From the NCBI GenBank assembly GCA_024811115.1, contig JAKOGH010000711.1:116681-180680 (forward strand): a DNA stretch of 64,000 nucleotides, written 5' to 3'. Positions 1-10,685 of the stretch are shown here, piece by piece. The DNA is from Terana coerulea. Its lineage: Eukaryota > Basidiomycota > Agaricomycetes > Polyporales > Phanerochaetaceae. A model generated the notes under the pieces. The model did no database searches. It saw only the letters and a program-made list of their open reading frames with translations, and was not told the origin of the DNA. A program made the translations under genes and the position numbers. How positions within the stretch are numbered: the stretch's first letter is position 1; every line of letters begins with the position of its first letter.

Positions 1-423
1 AATATGCGCGCCAAGGCCCGCGCAGCGCGCTCGCGCCCCTCCTCCCGTCCCTCCGGCCCTTCGTGCAGGGAGACGGCGCTCGCGATCGAGGCGCGCCACA
101 GGCTGTTCAAGCAGCGCCTCCCGCCGCGCTGGCGCATCGGCAGCCAGGGCGCGTACTACGCGTTCGTGCGCCACCCGTTCGCGCGCGTCGACGCCGCGGC
201 GGTCGCGCAGCGCCTCGCGGAAGAGGTCGGCGTCGTTTGCCTGCCGGCGGGGTTCTTCGGGCCTGGGAAGGGCGCGGGCGCGGAGAGCGGGATGGGGCGC
301 TGGCTGCGGTTCTCGGTGGCGAATGTGGACGACGAGAAGGTGGAGCGGGTGTGTGAGCGCTTGGGGGAGTGCGAGGGTGCGTTTGGGTGGGAGTTGGAGG
401 AGGCTCAGGATTCTGATCTGTGA
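1..423 (+). CDS. PLP-dependent aminotransferase, class I/II fold, C-terminal part (gene cut by window edge)
   Basis: Only the C-terminal domain is visible. The frame carries GSQGAYYAFVRHPF, then a helix ending EEVGVVCLPAGFFGPG, then RWLRFSVANVDDEKVERVCERL. This order is typical of the small domain of fold-type I aminotransferases of the aspartate/kynurenine aminotransferase group, where the RFSVAN segment holds the conserved substrate-carboxylate Arg. The PLP-binding lysine and the large domain must lie upstream of base 1. The first 25 or so residues (Arg/Ser-rich) fit the family poorly, so they may be a wrongly read intron or a frame slip. The gene stops at TGA 421-423. Very high GC and strong codon bias suggest a well-expressed housekeeping enzyme. 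Substrate cannot be told from this fragment. Confidence 0.8.
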   Translation, partial: NMRAKARAARSRPSSRPSGPSCRETALAIEARHRLFKQRLPPRWRIGSQGAYYAFVRHPFARVDAAAVAQRLAEEVGVVCLPAGFFGPGKGAGAESGMGRWLRFSVANVDDEKVERVCERLGECEGAFGWELEEAQDSDL

Positions 424-2950
424 GTTCTATATGATCTGTTGAGTAACGGGCCGTTGTGATCTCCTAGTCGTTGCATATGCCGAAGCACAAACATTTGTCT
501 AGCTAGATGACAGACCATTTTTGTGATTCACTTGCACACACTTGAAGGGGCGTCCGGATGCTTTGGTTATGCGCCATCACACATGGGGGCTGGGTCGGCA
601 ATAGCAGGCGGAGCGCACGAGCTGCTAACACCACGCCCCCTCTAACATCGGCGTCTTCCTTTATTTCCACCGGCTTCACGTCTCGCCCTCCGTTTCTGTT
701 GTTATTGAAGAACGCCTGGCCTTGCGGTGTGTTCTTGTGATACACCGACAGTCGATAGAAGAAGCAACGACCAGGTCGGGAGCGTAGAGGGCTGGATGAT
801 TCGTACGTAAAATGTTGAACAAGGTGTGTTTGATAACGTCTGCGAACGCTGAAAAGCTAACACAACTCGCGGTAGACTCTGTGCTCATTTGTTGTCGCAG
901 ACGTTTGTCTACTCTACTCGCTGAACCGATCATACAGTGCCGCCACAATGGATGAGGATGAGGACTAGGTTCCATATAGTGTTTTATGGGATGAATTGGA
1001 TATCCAGGGACGTCGATTATCTCAGGTTCGTACAGACCATCGGACGCAGCAATGACAGAGCTGACGTTGAGCATGAAGGCCTACCTCAAAGTATATGGCT
1101 TTGTCGGGAGCTCGTCCAGAGGGATGAAAAGTGTTAGTATACCGTTGCCGACGTCCGACTTCGTGGTGCGCTCAATCTGTCGGCAAGAGTCGCTCCCGGG
1201 ATCTGGGCTGTTTGGTCGGCGTACCCAATGCAGTAGACCAATCCTCAGCTTTCCAGCCCGCGACACCGTACCGATGCAGCAAGGAGCCATAGACTCGGAC
1301 ACGGGTTTGTTCCTCGAACGCGCATGGAATTCTCGTGTTGACCAACCTTGTGAGTTTTCACAGAAGATCGCACCTATGTATGCACGCGGTGACTAATGCA
1401 GTATGTATAGTTTCTTGCGGGCTTTATCAAGGCTTTGTGGTCAACTCACTGCCGCCGTGTGCCACAGGTGGTACTGTACTATTCCGACCGCACCGGGCGA
1501 TCACAGGTCACAGAGGGCTCCGACCACCGCTTACAGACCGTTGGTCACTAGTGGTCACACGGCCGGTCGACGCTCTGTGACCCACGCATACACACACCTT
1601 TACTTCTCGGGCCTGCGGCGCCGTCAGCCGTCCGTCGCCGCTTGGACAGCACGGTAATAGGTCACAGGCTGGCCCGCCGGTGCATCCGGACCATATGTTT
1701 TGGGTCACGGTCACGGGCCGCCGGTGCGCCGGTCGGAATAGTACAGTACCCTCCCCGAATCCCCGCGTCCTTCTTCGACGGCCACCCCTGCGCATTATCA
1801 TCTGAAGAATTATTTTCATTTTTGACTGGTGCTAACAGCAATAAAATGCGCATAGTACCAATGTGCGGATGCATGCCAACCGTCGGCTACTCTGGTCACT
1901 GGTGGGTTCGGTCGGCCACGTGGACGCCACAAAGACCATTTTCCCAATTTGGTCGCGAACCAATCGTTCGGATGGTCCCGGGCGCTCTGCTCTGTTCTTC
2001 TTCGTCCGACTCACATGCTGTCCTAACAGGGTTCCGGCGAGTCGTCGTAAGGCTCGAAGCGATGGACAAGCTGGTACAAACACAGCACTTTCAGCTATTG
2101 AAAAATGATGCTTCGTCCAGTTCTCGCAGCCCTCGAGATCGTCGTTCGCTTTGCCACGTTTGCATGCCGCGGACCAGTGAACTGCTGAGCGCTGACTCGG
2201 AGGCGCTGTAAAGCATGGTGCTCATAATATTAATATGACTCATAAGGTTTGACGAAGCTGCCACCGGAGGCGCTGGAAGGCAGCGTGTCCTTGGGCGTCG
2301 TGGCTGTGGTCAGTCGTCTATCGTTACTACCACCTTCACTGACCCCTCGACAACCATCTGCCCGCGTTCGCTGCCATGCTAGTAGTTCGATTTCCCGACT
2401 GTACCTTGCTCGTAATCTGATGTTCATGCTGCTTATGTGTGTCGCTCCATAGTTTATGCTGGTGTGAGACAAGGATGGACAATGTTTTCGCTCATGAAAG
2501 GCAAAAAAAAATTAACGACGCTTGGAGAGCCATGTAGTAAAGCGCTGGCGCCACAAAGGCTTCGGCTCAACGTCCGTGCGATCAAACAGTCTCGATAGGC
2601 AATGGGACAGTACTGAGGCTGTGACTACCATTCCCTTGGTGGGGTTCACGAGAACTTAGATAGCAAGTTCTGTGCTTCTGATTGAGCGCATCAACATCTA
2701 AAGTAAATGCACCAGACCTAATTGTACCGGTAATTCGTTGGTAAGTCCAATGTTTGCCCACGTCACGTAAGCACCTGCGAAGCGCGCAGCCCGCTCAGAC
2801 TTCAAACAGTAATTAGCAGAAGCAGTGCTAGGACTTCGGTGTACTGGAACAGGAGTCCTCGCCGATGACATCCACCAATCGCGCAGAATCGCGGCCAGTC
2901 GCATCCAATCTTCCCATCGTCCATTATAACGGGCCGAGAGAAAGTGTAGC
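424..2950. other. Intergenic region without a supported gene
   Basis: Between the aminotransferase stop and the GST stop I see only short frames with no recognisable domain and no convincing splice chain. The one structured item is the inverted-repeat element at 1470-1750, listed separately. GGTCAC/GTGACC words are frequent from about 1500 to 1900. Confidence 0.5.
1470..1750. mobile_element. Non-autonomous TIR element (MITE-like), 281 bp
   Basis: A perfect 21-bp inverted repeat bounds this segment: left arm 1470-1490 starts GGTACTGTACTATTCC and the right arm 1730-1750 is its exact reverse complement. Partial complementarity continues inward (CACCGG against CCGGTG). The interior is rich in GGTCAC/GTGACC words and has a small palindrome around 1550 (GGTCACTAGTGGTCAC). 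No coding capacity is seen. I could not identify a clear target-site duplication, so the superfamily is open. Confidence 0.7.
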
Positions 2951-3893
2951 TCAAGCACTTGCAGCTTTCTTCGCTCGCAGATCAGCAAAGTACTTCGTGT
3001 ATCTCTTCAGGACGTATTCCTACGAGCAGTTGTTAGGTTAACAGCAATTCACAGTTTACGAACGTACCTTGTTCCAGGTCGCCACAAAGCTGGGGTGAGA
3101 CTGGACAACCGTCGAGTACTCCGTCCATCGCGCCAACTTCGGAGACCGCAGCGACTCCATAATTTTCGGACCGATGCCTTGGCCTGCAGGGTACCCACCC
3201 AGATCGTGCGCGAAATTCTGCTCGACTCTTCCCAGGAGCGGCGCGATGGCGATGTCGGCCATTGAGAATTCGCCGACGGCGAAGCCCTCGGCGGGAAGCA
3301 GAGCCTGCATGCGCTCGAGCGCGCGGACCAGCTGCTCCGGGTCCTCGCCCTTGTAGAGAACCGCGACGATGGCCGGCATGTAGATGCTGCCTACCGCGTC
3401 GACGAAAAGGCGAACCTTGGCGCGCTGGAGGGGATCCTTCGGGAGGATGCCGGAGTTGGGGTACAAATCATTGACGAAGTCGACCAAAACGAGGGACTCC
3501 ACCAACTTCGTAGACTCAGGGGAAGGTTGGTCTGCGGGGACTATTGGTCCGCCATAGGCAACCGAGGGAACCTAAAATCTTGTAAGCGAACGCCTTGCGA
3601 TCAATTGCATAGATCGTACCGTGCCAATCGGATTGACCTTCTCGCCGTACCAAGCAGGCTTGTCGTCCAAGTCAATCTCGAAGGAGGTATACTCTGCCTT
3701 CGCTTCAGCTAGCGCCATGCGAACCTACGTCGTGTGTGATCAGATTTGCGGCAAATATACGAAGCAAGGATAGATAAGAGCTCACCCTGTGCGCATAGGG
3801 GCAGGACTGTCGGCAAATTGTAAGTGCAGTGTCCGCTGTTCATAGCTGAAGCCAACGCACCATGCAGGTATAGAGCGTAAATTGCTGCGACAT
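2951..3893 (-). CDS. Glutathione S-transferase, fungal omega/GTO-like
   Basis: Conjugates or reduces substrates with glutathione in the cytosol; members of this fungal group act in detoxification and stress. Five exons join cleanly (3861-3893, 3786-3806, 3620-3724, 3068-3571, 2951-3019; introns 48-61 bp, GT-AG), giving 243 aa. The thioredoxin-like N-domain holds SCPYAHRVRMALAEAK, with the catalytic Cys in a CPYAHR motif as in Cys-type omega GSTs, then KVNPIG and the cis-Pro strand VPSVAYGG. The helical C-domain spans the long exon (GEFSMADIAIAPLLGR). The C-terminus is KRYTKYFADLRAKK. The start gives MSQQFTLYT, the usual beginning of beta strand 1. No frame damage is seen. Confidence 0.93.
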
Positions 3894-3952
3894 GGCAAAT
3901 TCTCTGGTGTGGAAGCTTGAAATTCAATGACTGCTGCTGCGTCGGATGTCCC

Positions 3953-3966
3953 CGATATATATACCG
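3953..3966 (-). promoter_or_regulatory. TATA box of the GST gene
   Basis: On the minus strand the sequence reads GGTATATATATCGG, about 60-70 bp upstream of the GST start codon at 3893. Spacing and composition fit a fungal TATA element; no transcript start is visible directly. Confidence 0.5.
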
Positions 3967-3969
3967 CCA

Positions 3970-4563
3970 CAAAGCTGAGGGCCGTGTCACTGATAAAGCA
4001 GGCACAGCGCCGGTTTGAAGATGAACGTTGACACTTCGGCCCTCTTGTCTCGAGTGCGCACTGGGGACGTTCTTGGATCCCAATTGACTCGGAGGCGGGA
4101 GAAGAGGAGGAGAGCCAATGAGCTCCAGGGGCGGGTACCGCGCCGATTTGACGATTAACGCTGACTCATCGGCCCTTCAGCTCGATCTTGAATCCTAATC
4201 GACTCCGCCCGGAGTGGCTGAGAATATGAGATATTGGGGTCGCGCAATCATACGATTGAAAACGCATGAGTGCAGCTTGAAAGGATCCGCGGAGTAGGAT
4301 GTCGTCGTGTGGTAGTCGTGATGTCACTGCTGTGCATTGTAAGTCCGAACCTTGATTGATTGACGACATGAACCAGATTGGCTAAACAAGTGTTATACGC
4401 AACGTCGAGAACACTTCCCGCAGACATTAAACATACTTCGTAAACCTGGGAGTAATATTTCATAAACGCATTAATGAGACAGCAGCGAGCAGTAACAGCA
4501 TTCAACGACTTAAGAATAAGATAGTGCGGACTGGAACAGTAAACCTCGCAGGTATCACTAGTC
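3970..4563. other. Intergenic region between GST promoter and ABC transporter 3' end
   Basis: No gene supported. It should hold the GST upstream region and the 3' UTR of the ABC transporter. A partly repeated pair of segments, around 4020-4090 and 4150-4210 (each with GGCCCT near TTGA and GGATCC/AATCC), suggests a small local duplication. Confidence 0.4.
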
Positions 4564-7500
4564 TTACACATAACGCATCCTAAGACACTGGCAGTTAGCC
4601 AACGTAGAGCGAAGTGAACAGGAGCCACGTACCTCAACGACAAGACAGCCCAGGCGGCTATGCGATATCCAATCGTCACTGCGATGGATATCAGAAGGAG
4701 ACGCCATGGCGTATCGTGGAACCCGAACAGATCGAGCACCTGCTGGCCGGTCGCGGCGGTACACTCCCCGCTCGCGATGGTATCGGGCGGGCAGTCAAAC
4801 ACCATGCCCTGCATCTCGTTGATCAGCTGGATCCGCGCGCCGTACTTCATCGGGAAGATCCACGCAATGTCTTGCAAAAACAAGGCGATAGAAGCCGAGA
4901 GGACGCTGCTGGCTTGTGCGGCGACGGAGAGGAAGACCGAGACAAGCGAGACCGAGAGACCCATGGTGTCGAAGAAGGACGCAAACGTGATGCCGACGCT
5001 CTCGCCGAAGCTGAGCTGCACCCAGATCGCAACCGTGAACTCGAAGAAGATCCGCGCGTTCGTGCGCATGCCCGTCGCGACATTCATGATGACGGAGAAG
5101 ATCAGTGCGGAGAGGAACTCCGGGACGATGGCAAACAGCGAGAAGGCCGTGATGAAGGTGGCACTGGAGTATCGACCACCGGCGGATCGGTAGTCGTGAA
5201 AGAATATGGTCTTCTCCATGGGGTACAAAGCGGCGAGGTTGAGGAATCCGACGAACGCGACGGACGATGTGCACTCAGCAACGATGCCTATGCGATCTTG
5301 TGCGCCAGCGGGACCATGCGGCAGTCGAAGGAAGAAAATGAAGAAGCATATTGCAAGAACGGGCGCTTGGATCCACCGAGTCCAGAACAAGTCAGGCTGT
5401 CGCCAGGTGTTGCGGAAAGTCCTGTCAAGGATGACAGGGAGAGCGATATAGATAGGCGTACGCTCAGGACGGTCTTCTAGAGTAGGGTCCTCTCGCTTTT
5501 CGGGCGAGGTAGATACATGCCCGGATGTGTATTCGGCCATTTTCTCCTGACGAGTCTTCCAAAATGTGATAAGCTCTTTGATGCGCGCCGTGCTCTGATC
5601 TTGCCGAGCTTGGCCCCGTACGTCCACAGATATGAGGTCCATGCAGAAGTCCGAGGGATTGTACAATGCCGGACAGGCGAATCCAGCTAGCGCAAAATGA
5701 GGCAGTAGCTGTTCACGAGGTCCGTGATAAACGACGTTCCCTTGCTGTATAGTGAATCAGTAGATGTTCTATGGGATAAGATAGAGCACCCGAACCTTAG
5801 CAAGGATCGTATAATAGTCCCCCATGTTGTAGATATCGCTCCGCGGCTGGTGCAGTGATGCGATAACAGTTCGCCTGCCAGTAGCCCATTAGTATTAATG
5901 CTTCAGCCACGTTGAGAGGTACTCACCCGCTTCGCGCGATGTCTTGAAGAGCCTCCATGACATTCCTAGCCGTGTTTGCATCCAAGCCACTGGTCTGTCG
6001 AGAAGTCCAACGACCGTCCTGTAGCATCAAGCAGGTTACTCACCGGTTCATCCACGATAAGCACCGCCGGGTCGTTTATCTACGCATGATAACAATTAGC
6101 ATATTCAGACCACCGTGCCCAACCCAGACCCACCATCTGGCAGGCAAGCGAGAGCCGCCGCTTCTCTCCTCCAGATATACCCTTCAGTAACTCTCCGCCA
6201 ACCATGCCATCCGCGCAATCACGAAGGCCGAGCATCGTTAAAACCTCCTCCGCACGCGCGATCTTACGTTTCCGGCTAATCGTGCTCGGCAGCTTGATGA
6301 TCGCCGCAAAACGTAAGGTCTCACGGACAGTCAAGGCAGGCAGATGGTAGTCGTCGTCTGTACGAGCAGAAACAGTGAATTAGCACCATTGAAGCATACA
6401 AAGTCATCACAATACAAACCTTGCTCCACAAATGCACATATGTGCCGTGTCTTGCTCGAGACGGGCACACTGTTAAACGTGATCTCCCCTTCCTCTTCAA
6501 ACGAGCTCAACAACCCGCCTTTCACTGGCCGACCGGCGCACATGCGCAGGAACGTCGACTTGCCCGAGCCACTCGGGCCCATAATGACCGAGACCGCGCC
6601 GCTGGGAAACCGCGCAGACACTTCGCTCAAGATCGGCGTCGCCGTCCGCTGGAGGTGTGGAAGAGTGAGCCGGACGTGCGTGAGCCGTACACCGACGGCG
6701 GCGACATCTACGCGTGCGCGCACGATGTCGAGCTCTGCACCGGCTGCCTCTTTGCCCTTCGCTCCCGCGCCGGCACGTGCGGCATGCCGCACTCCTCCAG
6801 GCTTCCACACGCTGAGCAGCAACCACGCGAGCGCGATGACGACAACCAGAAACCCGAGGTTGCCGAGGAAGAGCGGCCACAGCGGCTCCGCAGGGTCGAT
6901 GCGCAGGCCGCGCAGGACGTTGGTGCCATCGCACTGCGAGAGCGCTGCGCCGCTAACGCCTTCGCACGAGAACGTCCGGTTGCGGAACTGCGAGAGGATG
7001 AGGATGCGGAAGGAGTAGAAGTGCGGGGACAGCCAGCGGAACCACCGGATCCAGCCTGGGACATTGACGATGAAGAAACCAGGGGAGAGGATGAAGAAGA
7101 TGGCGAGGGCATTGCCTAGGAGCGAGGCACGAGCAAAGCTGCGCTGCAAGATGACATATAATCAGTGGCTGTAGAAACCAAGGAAGATGAGACATACCTC
7201 GATACTGGCCGCGAACAACGACCATGCAACGAAGCAGAGTTGCACCATGATGATATCAATGATGAACACGCCAAAATTGTAGCTCAAGTCGTCCGTGCGC
7301 AGCCCGCAGATAAAGTACACCATAATTGAATATATCGCCGGTGCGAGAATGTTGACGGGTAACCACGCGATAAACTCTGCAGCAACCCATGCCGCGGGCG
7401 CGTACAAGTTATCTTCGCGTTCGCGGTCGAACACGACGAGGGAAGCGCACCACTTGTACGTCCACACGACTTGGGACAGGTAGTCGTACACGGGCACAAC

Positions 7501-9280
7501 CTGGAATACGAGCGTCTTCAGCGACTGGATGTCGCTCGGGCTTCCTCCCAGACGGAAGTATGTAATCCCCATGAGTAGGCCGAGGACGACGGCTTGCAGC
7601 AAGTGCCCAATCAGTTCGGGGTAGCCGCGCACCATGTTCTTGAAGGCGCGCGGGACAAGGATCACAGTCTGTGCGAAGACGTTTGGACGCTTTCCGCTTG
7701 TCGTCAAGGACAGCTCCCGAGGCGTCACCGGTCTTGAGCTCCTCGGAAAGCAGGACATTGGCTTGTTCTGGTGTGATAGGTGTCTGGGTACCCTTCTCAC
7801 TGTCGACGAGCTCCTTCTCCTTCCAACATTGAACAAGCCTGCTGACGCGCTCACGACTCTCGCGCTCGTTATCTTCATCCCGTGTGTCAATGCTGGAGAT
7901 GTCAATGAGAAAATCCAGCGGGTTTGTCTGTTCCTGCGGCTTGAAGCCAAGCTGCGCAAAGTACGGCAGGCACCCCGCTGTCGCACCAGAATAGACGACT
8001 GAGCCATGGGACATCAAGAGAATGCGGGAAAACAGCGTGAATGCGTCTGAGCGAGGTTGGTGTAGCGAGAGGATGATCGTTCGTCCGCGTTTTGCGAGAC
8101 GGTCAAGCGTTTCGAGGAGTTGGAAAGCAGTAAATGAATCTAGGGACAAAATCCTTGGTCATTTCATGCGCATACACGAACCCAAAAGCTGCCATACCGA
8201 GGCCAGTTGTCACTTCATCAAGAATGAGCACCGAGGGGAAGCAAACAAGAACACAGCCGATGGACAAGCGACGTTTTTCTCCACCAGAAATGCCTTTTCG
8301 TCCTGCACCGCCCACGATGGTGTCCGCCGCTTCAGCAAGACCGAGCTCTTGAATGGTCTGTTCAACTATGAGGCGTCTTGTCTTATTATCCACGGAAGTC
8401 GGAAGACGCAGCCTTGCCGCGTACGTGAGTGTTTCTCGTACTGATAGATTACAAGTTGATCAGCGCATACATGCATAAAGCCTCAATACACGTACCAGTC
8501 AAGTGTGGGAGAAGATAATCATTCTGCCTCACAAACCCAACTACCTTGCTCATTCCCTTGAAATGGCCCTCGCCGCCCTTCGGATGTGTCCCATTCTGTC
8601 CGGTACCGTGCGCTGACGGTGTTATTGAAACATTCCCTTCAGCAATAGGCAGGTTCCCCAGTCTCGCGGCCATTGCGTGCAAAAGAGTCGTTTTGCCGGA
8701 CCCAGACCCGCCGATAATGGCCATGACTTCGCCCTTCCGCACCTCGGCATTGACATTCCGGACAATGAGTCCGTCCGCTGCGTCCTGGCTACGGGATTCT
8801 GGCTCGCTCTTCGCTTTGCGCTTGCGCACGGCATTGGTAATGACTTGCGGGATAGGGATAGGGATGGGGGTGGGGATGTATGCCCGGAAGGGCGGCACAG
8901 CGATCGAGAGGTTGTGCACGGCGACGTCGTAGGAAGGGGGCGGCGGGAGCGCGAGCAGGGCGTCGTCGGGGATGGAGGGACTCACGACGTGTTGTAATAT
9001 GGCGTGCCCACCCACACCAGGCATCGCTAGCCCGTCTTTGCCCTCTACCTCCTCTCCCAAATTGGTACCATCCTCAGTCCAGCTGCGTTGCGAAGGGGGG
9101 CGGGTGCGCGGCGAGGGTGAATGAGGTGAGGCGACGGCGTCGTCCTGCGCCTCGAGGTCGACTTCGGGAGCTCAACAAGGGGCGAGGGTCGTTCGAGTCG
9201 GTCTTCGTAGAGCCCCCAGAAGCTTCCGGTGATGGTGCTGCCTGCAGCTCTGGCGCAATGTTGTTGACACCCGCAGTCAT
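4564..9280 (-). CDS. Full-length ABCG transporter, (NBD-TMD)x2, YOL075c-like
   Basis: ATP-driven membrane transporter of about 1,350 aa in about twelve exons. NBD1 has Walker A GGSGSGKTT, signature ISGGEKRR, Walker B VLILDE, D-loop split by an intron and H-loop LSLHQPRSD. TMD1 follows (VLGLLMGITYF to WLPVNILAPAIYSIMVYFI). NBD2 has GPSGSGKST, LKGISGGEKRRLS, VLIVDEP, TSGLDANTA and ASLHQPRSD; TMD2 ends AAWAVLSLRMRYV*. Both Walker A motifs keep the lysine. PDR pumps carry Cys in NBD1, so this fits the S. cerevisiae YOL075c group of unknown substrate better. Two one-base shifts interrupt the frame: an extra G in the run at 9166-9168, and an extra T in the run at 7691-7693, just before TMD1 (RPNVFAQTVILVPRAF). 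If the first is real, translation could start at a downstream ATG near 9025. Confidence 0.88.
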
Positions 9281-9533
9281 TCTAGTCTTGAGAGACGAGG
9301 TCTCTTCACCACGTTACGAGCAAGAGAGCCTACCACGACCGCTTTTGAAGCAAGGAATTGCCCGACAGAGCGAAGCCTAGTGGCCCGATATTGATGCAAC
9401 CAAAGCGGAAGTACGGTTACCAGACGCGCCTGCGTCCGCCCATGGCACACCGCAGTGCGGAGCATAGCTTTGCTGAGCCATTCCAGGTTTCGACGGCGGT
9501 GAAGGGTGACGTTGAGCTAATCGTACGGCGACG

Positions 9534-9563
9534 GCGATGGTGGAGGTGATGGTGGTGGTGGTA
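9534..9563. repeat. GGT/GAT trinucleotide microsatellite
   Basis: The stretch alternates GATGGTGGAGGT and GGTGGTGGT units. It lies about 260 bp upstream of the ABC transporter start, within its probable promoter. Confidence 0.6.
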
Positions 9564-10618
9564 GCTACAGGAAAGACAGGGATAACATCCCTTCAACTCG
9601 GCTAAGGGTCGTTTCATTTCATTACAGTCCGTGTGAAACATGGGCTGCTTCGTTTATACAAAGCGCCATGACTGCGGTTCCGTTCATCTGAATGGTCGAA
9701 GATAACCACTTCGACAACTCAATCTGTGCAGAAATAGAGCCTGGGGAGCACACCCATCGACGTGCATTCGATGGACGAGAAGGTCGGCCCATCCAAGGCG
9801 GGCGCCGAGGCCGCCGCTCCCGCCTCCCGCCACCACAGCGTGGTTGCCACGTGTCGTTGGCTAAGCGGGTCAAGCAAGCCCGGCCCAGCCCCGGGAGCTT
9901 TGCCTCTCGCCACCAACGGTAACTGGTTTCCGGTACGTTGCAATGTACATGAAATAATCACTGGACTTTGGGTCTAACTTTCTGCTCACGCAGTTTTCGC
10001 ATTTTCGCGCCCGCAGGATGACGGCTTACAACCGCGAAAGTAGAGCTCAGTTGTCGTCTCCCTAGTAGGATTTCAGTATCTACGCGGCATTTCGCACTGC
10101 TTGCGCTGAGAAAGCTGCCCAGAGCTTGCAGCTGGCGTGACTCTTTTGAGCGGAGATACGAACATACTAGCAAGTGAGTAGCTTCTTATAGGCTCCTACG
10201 CTTGCCCAGCCCAACCCGTCGTTCCCGGCGGCTTGACGCGTGACTGGAACCTCCACTTGCAGCCCGCCGCGTGTACGATTCCTTCCTTCCATGGCCTGTA
10301 GTTCCCTACAACTTCATTGAATACATGCTCCCTCTTCTATCTTTGCTGATGTCGGTCCCTTTAGGTTCTCAGAATTGTGATCACATCCGCGTACGTTGAT
10401 GTTTCCTAGCCATTCCCGACGCATTTCACCCATTTGCATTGCATCGACAGAGATTGTACCTATCATTGCAATGCATTCTTCGACGCTCCGACTGTTAAGG
10501 GAGCAGTCTGCGCTGGACCTCCTTGCCATCCATCTCGAGAGAAGCCACGAATAATGATTATTTGCTCTGCACATCTCAGAGAGACAATCCTGCAGATGTG
10601 CGGCGCATCTGGTCTTGA

Positions 10619-10632
10619 AACACTATATATAG
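10619..10632 (+). promoter_or_regulatory. TATA box of the GMC oxidoreductase gene
   Basis: ACACTATATATAGG lies about 55-65 bp upstream of the ATG at 10686, a common fungal distance. Confidence 0.5.
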
Positions 10633-10685
10633 GAGTAGGAATATGGCAATGCGACCCTCCTTACCATCTCCACATCCCTGACGGT

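Larger units (their letters stand above)
9281..10685. other. Divergent intergenic region between ABC transporter and GMC oxidoreductase
   Basis: No gene supported. The region must carry both divergent promoters. It has a GGT/GAT microsatellite at about 9534-9563 and a TATA-like element close to the GMC start. Confidence 0.45.

Noticed and set aside
1832..2211. Several frames of 70-190 codons upstream of the GST gene
   Set aside because: Ser/Arg-rich, no recognisable motif and no intron chain; they look like chance openings next to the inverted-repeat element.
4614..5480. Long plus-strand frame of 288 codons opposite the ABC transporter
   Set aside because: It is the antisense of the second transmembrane domain; highly charged and without any motif.
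9692..9977. Open frames on both strands over a GC-rich stretch
   Set aside because: No domain, no splice partners and no start context; composition alone explains the openness.
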